Shown here one piece after another: positions 32,137-41,136 of a stretch of 64,000 bases of DNA. The notes beneath the pieces were generated by a model that was not told the DNA's origin, ran no database searches, and saw nothing but the letters and a program-made list of their open reading frames with translations. How positions within the stretch are numbered: position 1 is the stretch's first letter; the number at the start of each line of letters is the position of its first letter. Origin of the DNA: Natronosalvus rutilus. Its GTDB lineage: Archaea > Halobacteriota > Halobacteria > Halobacteriales > Natrialbaceae. The stretch spans positions 3,453,451 through 3,517,450 of the forward strand of contig NZ_CP100355.1 in the NCBI RefSeq assembly GCF_024204665.1, given 5' to 3'. Both the position numbers and the translations under genes were made by a program.

Positions 32137-32984
32137 TCGCGCTCACCTCCGTTCGCATTCTCGGCGGTGTTTTGGACGCTCGTTTCGCCGTCGTCCGTGA
32201 TGTCCGTTTCACCATCGTCGGGTCGGTCTCGAGCACTCCATTGGTCCGCCGCCTCGTCGTACAGCGCCTCGAACGCCTCGTCGTTGGCGTCGGCGATCGC
32301 TCGAGCGGCCTCGGCGACGGCGTCGGCCCCGTCGAACGTTCGCTGGACGTCCGCGTACACGCGAGGGCTACCCCCGGTGACGTAGGTCGCGAGTCGCTCG
32401 AGGTCGTCGTAAATCGGCGTCTGGAACCCCTCGGGGACGCGTTCGGCCGCGAGCGCGAACGACAGGACCGCGGCGTGAGCCGCCGCCTGGACGGACTCCA
32501 TCGCCCGGTCGTGTTCCTCGGGCGTGGTCTCGACGAGTCGGTTGCCCGCCGACTCGAGCGCCGACAGCAGCGAGTCGGTGACCGGCCCCTCTCGGGCGCG
32601 AACCGTCGCGATCGACCCTGGCGCGCGCTCGGGGGCGAACAGCGGGTGGAGACTCGCTTGCTCGAGGTTGTCGGCGTGGGCCGCCATCGCCTCGATCGGG
32701 GTCGCCATCACCCCGGTGACGTCGAGGACGGCGCGTTCGGCCCGCCTCGCGTGGCGCTCGACCGCTTCCTCGACGCGACCCATGGGGACGGCTACGCAGA
32801 CGGCGTCGTAGGTCGTCGTTCCATCCAGGTCGGCGGTGGTGCCGCCCACGGTTTCGGCGGCCCGCTCGGCGGCATTCTCGTCGACGTCGGCGAACGCCAG
32901 CGTCGCGTCGACGGACGGATCGTCGGCTATCGCTTCCCCGAACCACGTTCCCATCGCGCCGGCGCCGACGATCAGAACCTCCAT
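32133..32984 (-). CDS. tyrA: Prephenate (or arogenate) dehydrogenase
   Basis: A 283-residue protein. The N-terminal NAD(P) Rossmann motif is MEVLIVGAGAMGTWFGEAIA. A VLDVTGVMATPIEAM block and SLHPLFAPERAPGS (conserved HPxF) follow. The helical C-terminal domain contains ESVQAAAHAAVLSFALAAER. TyrA oxidatively decarboxylates prephenate toward tyrosine. The C-terminal 45 or so residues are acidic and low in complexity. It overlaps the downstream methyltransferase start (ATGA). Confidence 0.9.
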   Translation of the reverse strand: MEVLIVGAGAMGTWFGEAIADDPSVDATLAFADVDENAAERAAETVGGTTADLDGTTTYDAVCVAVPMGRVEEAVERHARRAERAVLDVTGVMATPIEAMAAHADNLEQASLHPLFAPERAPGSIATVRAREGPVTDSLLSALESAGNRLVETTPEEHDRAMESVQAAAHAAVLSFALAAERVPEGFQTPIYDDLERLATYVTGGSPRVYADVQRTFDGADAVAEAARAIADANDEAFEALYDEAADQWSARDRPDDGETDITDDGETSVQNTAENANGGERE

Positions 32985-33040
32985 TGGGGACCGCTACCCG
33001 TCGCCGGCGCAAAAACGGTTCGGTGGGCGGCGGCGCCCCG

Positions 33041-33100
33041 TCGCTCGAGTCGGTGCGGGGCGCGATCGATTCGCTCGAGTCGGTTCGGCACGCACCGACT
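33041..33100. repeat. 30-bp imperfect direct repeat, two copies
   Basis: TCGCTCGAGTCGGT at 33041 recurs at 33071 with a matching CGG/GCGC-type continuation. It lies in the gap between the tyrA start and the M24 peptidase stop. Confidence 0.5.
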
Positions 33101-33127
33101 TACTTGGCTGGGTCGGCGCGCACCACC

Positions 33128-34351
33128 TCACTCGGTTGATTCGGCCTGTGCCCACTCGCTCGGTTCAGCGCGAACCGACGGCTCGAGGTCGATCGGATAG
33201 TCGGTGAGGTTCTCGTAGCCGTCCTCGATGACGACGACGAGGTCCTCGATACGAACGCCGCCGACCGCAGGGTCGTAGATGCCGGGTTCGACCGTGACGA
33301 CGTGGCCGACCTCGAGTTCCTCGCCCGACGGCGAGAGACTCGGCGATTCGTGGATGTCGAGGCCGACACCGTGGCCGGTGCTGTGGATGAATCCCGTCTC
33401 GGTGCCGGGATCGCTCCGAAAGGTGGCGTAGCCGGCGTCCTCGATGACGTCGCAGACGGCGTCGTGGACGACCGCGCCGGTCGCGCCGGGTTCGATCGCC
33501 TCGAGGCCGGCCTCGAAGGCCTCGTGGGTGACCTCGTAGCGACGCCGCATCTCGTCGGTCGGGTCGCCCCGACAGAACGTCCTGGTCATGTCGCCGAAGT
33601 ACTTCGTCTCCTTGTCGCGCGGGAAGATGTCGATCACGATCAACTCGTTCGCCTCGAGCGGGCCGCTCCCGCGGTCGTGGGGGTCGGCGCCGTGTTCGCC
33701 GCACGCGACGATGGTCTCGTCGAGCGAACAGCCGTTTCGCAGGAGCGCGACCTCGATCTCCTCGGTGACGCGCTCGCTGGTCAGCGGTTCGCCCTCGTGG
33801 TGGAGGACGCCGTCCTCGACGTCGGCCCCGGCGATCAGGCTCTCGGCGACGGCCATCGCCGCCTGGTTCGCTCGCTGCGTGCGGTGGACGTGCTCGATCT
33901 CCTCGTCGTGTTTGACCGAGCGAAGCTCGCCGACGATTCCGTCGGACTCGACGGTCACCTCGAGGCCGCGGTCGCGGAGGCCGTCGGCCGTCCCGGTTGG
34001 AAAGCTGCGCGGGACGGCGACCGAGGCGACCCCCCGATCCTCGAGGAACTGCTCCAGGACGCGAAGGAATCCCTCGTAGCGGCCGTGCTCGGCGATGAGT
34101 TCCTGGGAGTCGTACGTCGCGTGCCGGGTGACGGTGTCGGCTCCCGACTCCTTGACGGCCCGGCCGTACTCGAGGCCCGAGACGAGCAGGTGGATCTCGC
34201 CGTCGGGGGTGACGAGCGTCTGGTAGGCGTCGGGCGCCGAGAATCCGGAGACGTAGCGCTGGTCGGAATCGGTCGCGTCGTCGTCGATGAGGTAGGCGTC
34301 GAGTTCCTCGGCAACGAGGAAGTCCGTGAGTGGTGACAGATCGATCTCCAT
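33128..34351 (-). CDS. M24-family metallopeptidase (Xaa-Pro dipeptidase-like)
   Basis: From ATG 34351 (MEIDLSPLTDFLVAEELDAY) the protein has 407 residues. A creatinase-type N-terminal domain (about 1-170) is followed by the pita-bread domain with all five metal ligands. Two aspartates are in ELIVIDIFPR and FGDMTRTF, a histidine is in HSTGHGVGLDIHE, and two glutamates are in VTVEPGIYD and GVRIEDLVVV. It probably removes an amino acid in front of proline from short peptides in the cytoplasm. It is on the same strand as the E1-alpha gene but 180 bases downstream. Confidence 0.92.
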   Translation of the reverse strand: MEIDLSPLTDFLVAEELDAYLIDDDATDSDQRYVSGFSAPDAYQTLVTPDGEIHLLVSGLEYGRAVKESGADTVTRHATYDSQELIAEHGRYEGFLRVLEQFLEDRGVASVAVPRSFPTGTADGLRDRGLEVTVESDGIVGELRSVKHDEEIEHVHRTQRANQAAMAVAESLIAGADVEDGVLHHEGEPLTSERVTEEIEVALLRNGCSLDETIVACGEHGADPHDRGSGPLEANELIVIDIFPRDKETKYFGDMTRTFCRGDPTDEMRRRYEVTHEAFEAGLEAIEPGATGAVVHDAVCDVIEDAGYATFRSDPGTETGFIHSTGHGVGLDIHESPSLSPSGEELEVGHVVTVEPGIYDPAVGGVRIEDLVVVIEDGYENLTDYPIDLEPSVRAEPSEWAQAESTE

Positions 34352-34530
34352 GCCAGAGCGTGGGCGTGCCGCGCTAATAATTATCGGGAAAGCGGAACAG
34401 TGCGAAGGCTCGAGTGCCGCTGACGATACTGCGGGGTCGAATCGATAGGCGCGTCGCGATTTCGGAAAAACGCTCGAGGATTGGCGACAGCGACGAACGG
34501 CGACACGCCGGAAAACGGCCCGGAACCGGC

Positions 34531-35610
34531 TCAGTGTCCGAGCGACGGGTCGTCGGGAAGCTGTCGTCGCTGACGGGCGTAGCGGGGGTGCTCGCCCGCG
34601 TACACGTGGTCGAACATCGTCTCGGCGTCGGGGTCGGACTCGGATTCGGCCGTCTCGACTGCCGACTGGACACGCTCCTCGGCCCGCTCGCGAACGGCCT
34701 GCTCGTCCTCGTCGGACCAGCCGACGGTCGACTCGAGGTACTCGCGGGTGCGCTCGAGAGGGTCGGTCCACTCGTCGGCTTCGTCCTCGTCCCGGTAGAC
34801 GTCGGGGTCGTCGGTGGTCGTGTGCGGTCCGCGACGGTAGGTGACGGCCTCGATGAGGGTCGCGCCGCCGCCGTTCCGCGCACGCTCGAGGGCCTCGTTC
34901 ACGACGTCGTAGACGGCCAGGACGTCGTTGCCGTCGACGCGAACGCCCTCGATGCCGTACGCGTCGGCCTTCTGGGCGATGGTGGCACTCGCCGTCTGGC
35001 GCTCCCGTGGCACCGAGATGGCGTAGCCGTTGTTCTGACAGAAGAAGACGGTCGGCGCCTCGAAGACGCCCGCGAAGTTGAGGGCCTCGTGGAAGTCGCC
35101 CTCGCTCGTGGCGCCGTCGCCCAGGCTGGCCATCGAGACGACGTCGTCGCCCTTGAGATTCGAGGCCATGCCCATGCCGACAGCGTGTGGGAGCTGGGTT
35201 GCGATGGGGATGGTGATCGGGAACGTCCGGAGGTCCGCCTCGTCCTGGCGGTCGACGTAGTTCCCTCGCCCCATCAGGTGACGGATGACCTCCGAGAGCG
35301 GGAGGCCACGCGAGAGATACATCGCGTGATCGCGGTAGGTCGGAAAGAGGTAGTCCTCGTCGCGAAGCGCCATCGCGGCGCCAATCTGGGCAGCCTCCTG
35401 GCCCTGCATGGGGGCATAAGTGCCGATCCGTCCCTGGCGGTGGAGACTGATCGCTTTCTCGTCGAATGTTCGGGCGAGTACCTGTGTCTCGTAGAGTTCG
35501 AGGAGCGTCTCCTCGGAGTGGGTGAGGGGGTACTGCGGGCCCTCGTCCTCGTCGGCATCGGCTTCGAGTTCCGGCAACACACGAACGATTTCATCGACGT
35601 GACTGGCCAT
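34531..35610 (-). CDS. 2-oxoacid (pyruvate/branched-chain) dehydrogenase E1 component, alpha subunit
   Basis: From ATG 35610 the protein has 359 residues; TTG 35622 is an in-frame alternative. The thiamine-diphosphate motif is intact: GDGATSEGDFHEALNFAGVF and CQNNGYAISVPR. Upstream are RTFDEKAISLHRQGRIG and TYRDHAMYLSRG, and RRGPHTTTDDPDVYR follows, as in E1-alpha chains. E1 normally works as alpha2beta2 with E2 and E3. No E1-beta, E2 or lipoyl gene lies within 10 kb, so its partner must be elsewhere or absent. Substrate cannot be decided. Confidence 0.88.
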   Translation of the reverse strand: MASHVDEIVRVLPELEADADEDEGPQYPLTHSEETLLELYETQVLARTFDEKAISLHRQGRIGTYAPMQGQEAAQIGAAMALRDEDYLFPTYRDHAMYLSRGLPLSEVIRHLMGRGNYVDRQDEADLRTFPITIPIATQLPHAVGMGMASNLKGDDVVSMASLGDGATSEGDFHEALNFAGVFEAPTVFFCQNNGYAISVPRERQTASATIAQKADAYGIEGVRVDGNDVLAVYDVVNEALERARNGGGATLIEAVTYRRGPHTTTDDPDVYRDEDEADEWTDPLERTREYLESTVGWSDEDEQAVRERAEERVQSAVETAESESDPDAETMFDHVYAGEHPRYARQRRQLPDDPSLGH

Positions 35611-35650
35611 AGTAGATTCCAACGGTCTATCGGGTAAGATGCCGTACTAG

Positions 35651-35660
35651 CTAATAAATG
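35651..35660 (-). promoter_or_regulatory. Probable TATA box of the E1-alpha gene
   Basis: CATTTATTAG on the minus strand lies 41-50 bases before ATG 35610, allowing a short leader. The divergent 222-base gap also serves the M28 peptidase at 35833, for which no clear box was found. Confidence 0.4.
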
Positions 35661-35832
35661 ATGGGCATTACCCCAATATGGTGAAGATGATTCATCGCTA
35701 CTTAAACCACTACAACGATTCGTCGAGAATTGTCCGTAGATTCGGGCAATTTTTGACGATCCGTCGACCCCGGCTCGTTCCCGACGGCCGGATCCCTAAC
35801 AGTTAGGCTATCAGGCCGACCTACTCCGGCAC

Positions 35833-37143
35833 ATGTCCACGTGGATCGGCGACGTATTCACCAGTGATCGCGGCTGGAACCACCTCGAGGCCCTCGTCGA
35901 CGTCGGCAACCGTATGACCGGTTCGCCGGGCGAACGCGAGGCGGCGGAACTGACGCGCGACGCGCTGGAAGCCGCTGGCGCCCGGAACGCAAGACTCGAA
36001 TCTTTCGCGATCCAGGGCTGGGAACGCGACTCGAGTGCAATTCGAGCGGGCGACCTGGAACTCGAGTGCATCGCGCTTCCCCGCAGCCCCTCGGCGTCGG
36101 CGACGGCCCCGCTGGTCGACCTCGAGTACGGCCTCCCTGAGCAGTTCGAGGACGTAGACCTCGAGGGCACGGTCGTTATGGTTCGAAGCGACATCCCGGA
36201 CTACTACGATCGATACGTCCACCGGCGGGAGAAATACTACCACGCGGTCGAGAACGGGGCGGCCGGATTCGTCTACCGCAACCACGTCGAGGGGTGTCTT
36301 CCACCCACGGGAAGCGTCGGGACGCCCGAAAACCCCGTCGGCGAGATTCCGGCCGTCGGCGTCTCGAGCGAGGTTGGCGCCAGGCTGGCCCGGCGGTTCG
36401 ACGGCGAGGAGATCGAGGTCGCCGTCGAGGCGACAATCGAGGACGCCGACAGCCAGAACGTCCACGCCGAACTCGGTCCCGAGACCGACGAGCGCGTGCT
36501 CGTCACGAGCCACGTCGACGCCCACGACATCGCGGAAGGAGCCCTGGACAACGGCGCCGGCACCGCGATGATGGTCGAACTCGCGAACGCCCTCGCCGCC
36601 CGCGAGGACGACCTCGAGACGCGCGTCGAGTTCGTCGCCTACGGCGCCGAGGAGGTCGGCCTCGTCGGCTCAGCACACCACGCCGACACTGCCGATCGCG
36701 ATCGGATCAAGGCTATCGTCAACAATGACGGCGTAGTCCGCGGGCGGACGCTCTCGCTGACGACTCACGGCTTCGACGCCCTCGAGGACGTCGCCGACGA
36801 GGTGTCAGACCGCTTTGGCCATCCTATCGAGACCATCCCCAAGCTGGGGCCCCACAGCGACCACTGGCCGTTCGTTCGGTGGGGCGTCCCCGGCACCCAC
36901 GTGATGAGCACGTCCGACGAGGTCGGTCGCGGCTGGGGCCACACCTTCGCCGACACGTTCGAGAAACTCGAGAAGCGCGACCTCCTCGAACAGGCCATCC
37001 TCCTCACCGAGTACGTCGTCAGGCTCGCGAGCGACGACGTGACCACCGAGCCGAAGTCGACCGACGAGATCGTCGAGCGACTCGAGGCCGAGGACCTCGC
37101 CGAGGGAATGCGGATCACCGGCGACTGGCCCTACGACGAGTGA
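35833..37143 (+). CDS. M28-family zinc aminopeptidase with PA-type insert
   Basis: A 436-residue protein. The N-terminal part (RMTGSPGEREAAELTRDALE) is followed by a protease-associated-like insert (about 110-190: TVVMVRSDIPDYY, GAAGFVYRNH). The di-zinc site is readable: His in TSHVDAHDI, Asp in ALDNGAGTAMMVELA, the Glu pair in FVAYGAEEVGL, Asp/Asn in VNNDGVV, and the last His near GHTFADTFEKL. No signal peptide is seen, so a cytoplasmic peptidase is likely. It is divergent from the E1-alpha gene. Confidence 0.9.
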   Translation: MSTWIGDVFTSDRGWNHLEALVDVGNRMTGSPGEREAAELTRDALEAAGARNARLESFAIQGWERDSSAIRAGDLELECIALPRSPSASATAPLVDLEYGLPEQFEDVDLEGTVVMVRSDIPDYYDRYVHRREKYYHAVENGAAGFVYRNHVEGCLPPTGSVGTPENPVGEIPAVGVSSEVGARLARRFDGEEIEVAVEATIEDADSQNVHAELGPETDERVLVTSHVDAHDIAEGALDNGAGTAMMVELANALAAREDDLETRVEFVAYGAEEVGLVGSAHHADTADRDRIKAIVNNDGVVRGRTLSLTTHGFDALEDVADEVSDRFGHPIETIPKLGPHSDHWPFVRWGVPGTHVMSTSDEVGRGWGHTFADTFEKLEKRDLLEQAILLTEYVVRLASDDVTTEPKSTDEIVERLEAEDLAEGMRITGDWPYDE

Positions 37144-37252
37144 CGACAGCGGTGGTGTGACCACCGACACACTCAGCGACGGGGACGGCGGCGAGTGCGG
37201 CGGCGGCGCTCGGAACCGCACGTTTTTGGTCGATCACCGGGAACAGAGTCGT

Positions 37253-38134
37253 ATGGACGAGGACGGGTTGACGCTGGGCGACGCGCCCCGAATCGGGATC
37301 GTCGCCGACGACGTGACGGGTGATTCGACTCGAACGGCCGGCTCCGGCACGCTCGCTAGTGGGGACGGAGCGACGGACGAGAACGCAGGTGCAGGGGCTA
37401 GCGAACGCAAGGAGGCACTCGAAGACGCACTCACCGCGCTCGACGGCGATTTCGAGATCGTCACCGGTACGCCAGACGAGGTTCGCGACGCCGCTCCGGA
37501 CCTCGTCGTCGCGGTCGGTGACCGCGCGCTGTCGTCGCTCGCCAGGCTCGAGAACGCCGTCGACGCGCCGATCCTCCCCGTGTCGACCAGCGCCGGGGTC
37601 GCTCCGGTCGCCCTGACCGACCTCCAGGAGGCCATCGACGCCCTCGGTCGCGGCGACGCGACGATTACGCGCCATCCACTGGTCTCGGTCGTCGCCGACG
37701 ATTCGGTCGTCTCGAGGGCCGTCTTCGACGTCTCGCTCGTCACCGACGAACCGGCCCAGATCTCGGAGTACAGCGTCCACAGCCGCGGGAGCACGCTCGC
37801 GGCGTTCCGCGCGGATGGCGTGGTCGCGGCGACGCCGGCCGGGAGCCACGCCTACGCGGCCGCCGCCTCCGGCCCCTCGCTGTCGGCGGCCGTGGACGCC
37901 CTCTCGGTGGTCCCGATCGCCCCGTTCACGACCCGGACGCGCCACTGGGTGGTGCCCGACGACGATCTCACGCTCGCCGTTGAGCGTGACGAGGTCGACG
38001 TCTTGCTCTGCGTCGACGACCGCTGTCTCGAGACGATCAGCGTCGGTGCGTCTGTCTCGATCCAGGCCGATCCCGAACGCGCGCTCGCCTGTCTCGAGAC
38101 GCCGGTGAGTCGCGGGCCGTTCGACGGACGGTGA
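37253..38134 (+). CDS. NAD kinase-like protein with degenerate nucleotide site
   Basis: From ATG 37253 (MDEDGLTLGDAPRIGIVADD) the protein has 293 residues. The fold signature of NAD kinase is visible in the C-terminal half: GVVAATPAGSHAYAAAASGP corresponds to the family's STPTGSTAYxxSAGGP, followed by VVPIAPFTTRTRHWVVP. However, the essential GGDGT motif is replaced (LVVAVGDRALSSLARL) and the following PVxxGxLGFL strand reads PVSTSAGVAP. It is probably a non-catalytic or divergent paralogue of the cell's true NAD kinase. A low-complexity Ala/Gly/Ser stretch follows the first strand. Confidence 0.75.
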   Translation: MDEDGLTLGDAPRIGIVADDVTGDSTRTAGSGTLASGDGATDENAGAGASERKEALEDALTALDGDFEIVTGTPDEVRDAAPDLVVAVGDRALSSLARLENAVDAPILPVSTSAGVAPVALTDLQEAIDALGRGDATITRHPLVSVVADDSVVSRAVFDVSLVTDEPAQISEYSVHSRGSTLAAFRADGVVAATPAGSHAYAAAASGPSLSAAVDALSVVPIAPFTTRTRHWVVPDDDLTLAVERDEVDVLLCVDDRCLETISVGASVSIQADPERALACLETPVSRGPFDGR

Positions 38135-38378
38135 ATTGAGGATCGTTCGAGAGGCAGCGAATGGGAATTCGTTCGAGGGTCACTCGAGGTCTCGCGAGAA
38201 TCGGTGGGCCAGTTGGCTCCGAAGGCCGAACGGCTACCACACATTGGTTCTGACGGCACCTATCCTGCCAAACCTTCCGTAGCGACCTCACACCGACCGT
38301 TTTCGCCACTCGAGCGCTCTCGAGCGGCCGCGCACGACATTGGAAAAATTCTAATGCACGAACCACCGTGTTTCGAGT

Positions 38379-38837
38379 ATGTTATCACCAGCGCTGCTCG
38401 GCCCGGTCGACGTCCTCGCCGAGGAGGTCGTCGGCGGCGTCATGCTCATCGAGTTCGTTCTGCTCGGGCTCGTCGTCGCGAATCTGTTCGTTCGCGTGCT
38501 CGCCCACCATCGAACCGTCTCCGCCGCCCGGGACGACGGTCCCGAAGCCGTCTCGAGGCCGATTATCCTCGACGTCTCGTCGTTCCTGATCGTCCTCGGT
38601 GGGTTCTACTACATCACGGTCGACCTCCACCCCGGGATCATCTTCACCTCGCTCGCCATCACCCTGCTCATCGCAGACTTCTTCGAGTTCGAGGCGCGTC
38701 TGGTCGAAGCCCGCCAGGAGCTGGCATTCGAGCGGCCCAAGGCTGCGATGGCCGCCTCGGCTGTCGCCCTCGCGTACATCGCCTACCAGTCGCTGTTCTT
38801 CCTGCTCAGCCCGTTTTGGGACTCGGTCGCCTGGTAA
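38379..38837 (+). CDS. Haloarchaeal four-helix membrane protein
   Basis: A 152-residue protein with four hydrophobic segments: VMLIEFVLLGLVVANLFVRV, IILDVSSFLIVLGGFYYI, GIIFTSLAITLLIADFFEF and MAASAVALAYIAYQSLFFLL. It resembles a conserved haloarchaeal DUF family of unknown function. It is preceded by AT-rich ggaaaaattctaatgcac about 35 bases upstream. The preceding gap 38135-38378 holds no other feature. Confidence 0.7.
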   Translation: MLSPALLGPVDVLAEEVVGGVMLIEFVLLGLVVANLFVRVLAHHRTVSAARDDGPEAVSRPIILDVSSFLIVLGGFYYITVDLHPGIIFTSLAITLLIADFFEFEARLVEARQELAFERPKAAMAASAVALAYIAYQSLFFLLSPFWDSVAW

Positions 38838-38985
38838 GCCGTAACCCCGTCCTGGAATCGGTAACTGCGTGCCGATTCTTCCCTCGATTCGCCATCGACG
38901 AGCGCCTGGTTTCGCGGTTCCCCGTTCTCGGTAGGTCCGCTTCGAGTAGCCGGAGAGTACTCGAATATCGCACGGCTCCCAGTGC

Positions 38986-39085
38986 CTCGTTCAGAGACCG
39001 TTCTCGGCATCTCGCTCAGAGAATGTTCCCGGTACCTCGCTCAGAAACGGCTCTCGGCACCTCGTTAAGAACCCCTTCCCCGTCT
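38986..39085. repeat. 25-bp tandem repeat, about four units, at the 3' end of the PPS gene
   Basis: Units start at 38986, 39011, 39036 and 39061 (ctcgttcagagaccgttctc, ctcgctcagagaatgttccc and so on). The gene's own stop region at 39086-39103 (cctcagaaaccgctccgg) resembles a further copy. On the minus strand each unit carries the TTCTGAG or similar stop-codon context found at the true stop of the phosphopantothenate synthetase gene. The array looks like repeated duplication of that 3' end. Confidence 0.75.
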
Positions 39086-39089
39086 CTCC

Positions 39090-39866
39090 TCAGAAACCGC
39101 TCCGGATCCGCGCTTCGGCGGCCTCGAGCGCCGCTTGCGCGTCGAAGTTGGTGACGATGGCCTCGAGTGTCGCCTCGTCGGCGTCGGCCAGCTCCCGCGC
39201 GTGGGCGGTGATATTCGGCACCGCCCGGACGATGTTGTCCACGATCGGGACGTCCGCCACGCGCGGAGATCGCGAGAGCGGGTTCAGGTCGATGACGATC
39301 TCCGTCTTCCCCATCGCCTCGAGCGCTTCCGCCCGGTCCCCGTCCTCGAGCGGGACGAGGACCACGTCGGCCGCGTAGATCCCGTCGGCGTCGACCTTCG
39401 CGCGCTCGTGCTCGAGACCCGGGATGAGGGCGTCCGCCTCGATCCCCTTGACGTCCTCGGCGCCGTGCTTGCGGAGGTGGCTGGCGATGGCGTCGATGCG
39501 TTCGGGCGTCCGGTTGAAGAGGTTGACCTCGAGATCGGCGTCGACGGCGTCGGCGAGCGCGACCATCTCGGCGGGGACGAGCGCGGCGACGTTGCCGTTG
39601 ATCGAGAGCACTGGTCGGTCGGCCAGCAGGAGGTGGGCTGCGGCCGCTCGTTCGGCGTCGTCGGCGCTCGGGGTCGTCTCCTCGCCCAGGAGGTAGTCGA
39701 ACGCGCTTCCGCGGCCCTCGGCGTGCATCCCCTGGAGGTGGGTGATGCCCTTCTCGACGCCGCGTTCGATTCGGTGCCGGGTCACCAGGTCGGTGTACCG
39801 GGGGTGATCTGCGGGGATCTCCGACTCGTCTTCGACCTCCGCCGGGACGGTCTCGTGGTCGCTCAC
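39090..39866 (-). CDS. 4-phosphopantoate--beta-alanine ligase (archaeal phosphopantothenate synthetase)
   Basis: GTG 39866 is taken as start (SDHETVPAEVEDESEIPADH), giving 258 residues; the frame extends to ATG 39980 but that part is Arg/Pro-rich and unlikely. Conserved blocks include HPRYTDLVTRHRIERGVEKG, LGEETTPSADDAERAAAAHL, LSINGNVAALVPAEMV, NLFNRTPERI and IDLNPLSRSPR. The enzyme joins 4-phosphopantoate to beta-alanine using ATP, the archaeal route to CoA that replaces PanC/PanK. Pantoate kinase, the preceding step, lies at 44519. Confidence 0.9.
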   Translation of the reverse strand: MSDHETVPAEVEDESEIPADHPRYTDLVTRHRIERGVEKGITHLQGMHAEGRGSAFDYLLGEETTPSADDAERAAAAHLLLADRPVLSINGNVAALVPAEMVALADAVDADLEVNLFNRTPERIDAIASHLRKHGAEDVKGIEADALIPGLEHERAKVDADGIYAADVVLVPLEDGDRAEALEAMGKTEIVIDLNPLSRSPRVADVPIVDNIVRAVPNITAHARELADADEATLEAIVTNFDAQAALEAAEARIRSGF

Positions 39867-40009
39867 ACCGGTCACCTCGAGTGGGTCGGACAAAAACGAC
39901 GCGATTGCGGGTCTCGAGTGGGACCGATACCGCCACGGACGCCGGCCCAGACCGGGCGAACGGTGAACGGAGGCCACCATTTATGCCGCCCTGCGCCGTC
40001 TCGAGGCAC

Positions 40010-40975
40010 ATGCGCGCCGTACAACTCGAAACCCACGGTGGACCGGACGTCCTCGAAGTAGTCGACGCCGACCGCCCCGACCCGGGGAGCGACGAACTCC
40101 TCCTCGAGGTCGCCGCAGCGGGCATCAACCCCGTCGACACCTACTTCCGGGACGGGTCCTACGAGCCAGTTTCCCTGCCGTTTACGCCCGGCGTGGACGT
40201 CTCGGGAACCGTCGTCGAGACCGGCGACGCCGTCGAGGGCTTCGAACCGGGCGACCGGGTCTTCGGGACCGGGATCGGCAACGCGACGGCCCAAGGGAGC
40301 TACGCCGAGTACGCCACGATTCCGACCGATCGGGTCGTTCACCTGCCCGACGGCGTCGACGCCACGCAGGCGGGCGCAGCCGGCGTCGCCACCGTTACCG
40401 CCTGGCGGGCACTGATCGACCACGCTGCCCTCGACCCCGCCGACTACTGCCTCGTCCACGGCGGCTCCGGCGGCGTCGGCCACGCCGCCGTCCAGATCGC
40501 TGCCGCGGTGAGCGCCCGCGTCCTCACGACTGCGAGCCCCGACTACCACGACGCCCTGGCCGACCTCGGCGCCGAGACGGTCCTCGATTACGGTCGGGAG
40601 GACCTTGCCGATGCCGTCCTCGAGGCCAGCGACGGCGGCGTCGACGCGATTCTCGACCACCGCCTCGACGACTACCTCCAGTTCGACGCCGACGTGGCGG
40701 CGACCGGAGCGCGGGTGGTCGGCATCGGCGAAAACAGCCCCGACCCCGGCTTCACGAACGACGGCGCTGCCCGTTCGAAGGACGTCAACTACCAGTTCAT
40801 GAGCATGTTCAATACGCCCGACCTCCGCGTGCCACTTCGCGGGGTCGCGCACCTCCTCGAGACGGACAACCTGTCGATCGAGATCGCCGAGACGTACGGA
40901 CTCGAGGAGGCCGGCGAGGCCCAGCGTGCCGTGATGGAAGACAGTGTGTTCGGGAAACTCGTGATCGAACCGTAA
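40010..40975 (+). CDS. NADPH:quinone reductase-type oxidoreductase (MDR family, zinc-free)
   Basis: From ATG 40010 (MRAVQLETHGGPDVLEVVDA) the protein has 321 residues. The GroES-like domain (FTPGVDVSGTVVETG, FEPGDRVFG) lacks zinc-binding cysteines. The Rossmann domain has LVHGGSGGVGHAAVQIA (GGSGGVG at 151-157) for NADPH. This matches quinone oxidoreductases of the medium-chain family. The convergent DUF1508-module gene ends 160 bases downstream; the gap contains TCTCGGTTT-like repeated motifs but no gene. A longer upstream frame overlaps the ligase gene and is not used. Confidence 0.9.
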   Translation: MRAVQLETHGGPDVLEVVDADRPDPGSDELLLEVAAAGINPVDTYFRDGSYEPVSLPFTPGVDVSGTVVETGDAVEGFEPGDRVFGTGIGNATAQGSYAEYATIPTDRVVHLPDGVDATQAGAAGVATVTAWRALIDHAALDPADYCLVHGGSGGVGHAAVQIAAAVSARVLTTASPDYHDALADLGAETVLDYGREDLADAVLEASDGGVDAILDHRLDDYLQFDADVAATGARVVGIGENSPDPGFTNDGAARSKDVNYQFMSMFNTPDLRVPLRGVAHLLETDNLSIEIAETYGLEEAGEAQRAVMEDSVFGKLVIEP

Positions 40976-41136
40976 GCTATTGTTCGTTCTCGCTCTCGGT
41001 TTTGCGCTCGAGAGACTCGTTCTCGGTTTCGTACTCGATTTCGATCTCGGCTGAGGGACGCGTTTCCCTCGAGCGAACCGAACGCTCCGGACGACGAGTT
41101 CGCCAGTAAAACTAAATCCGCGTCAACGACCGGCGA

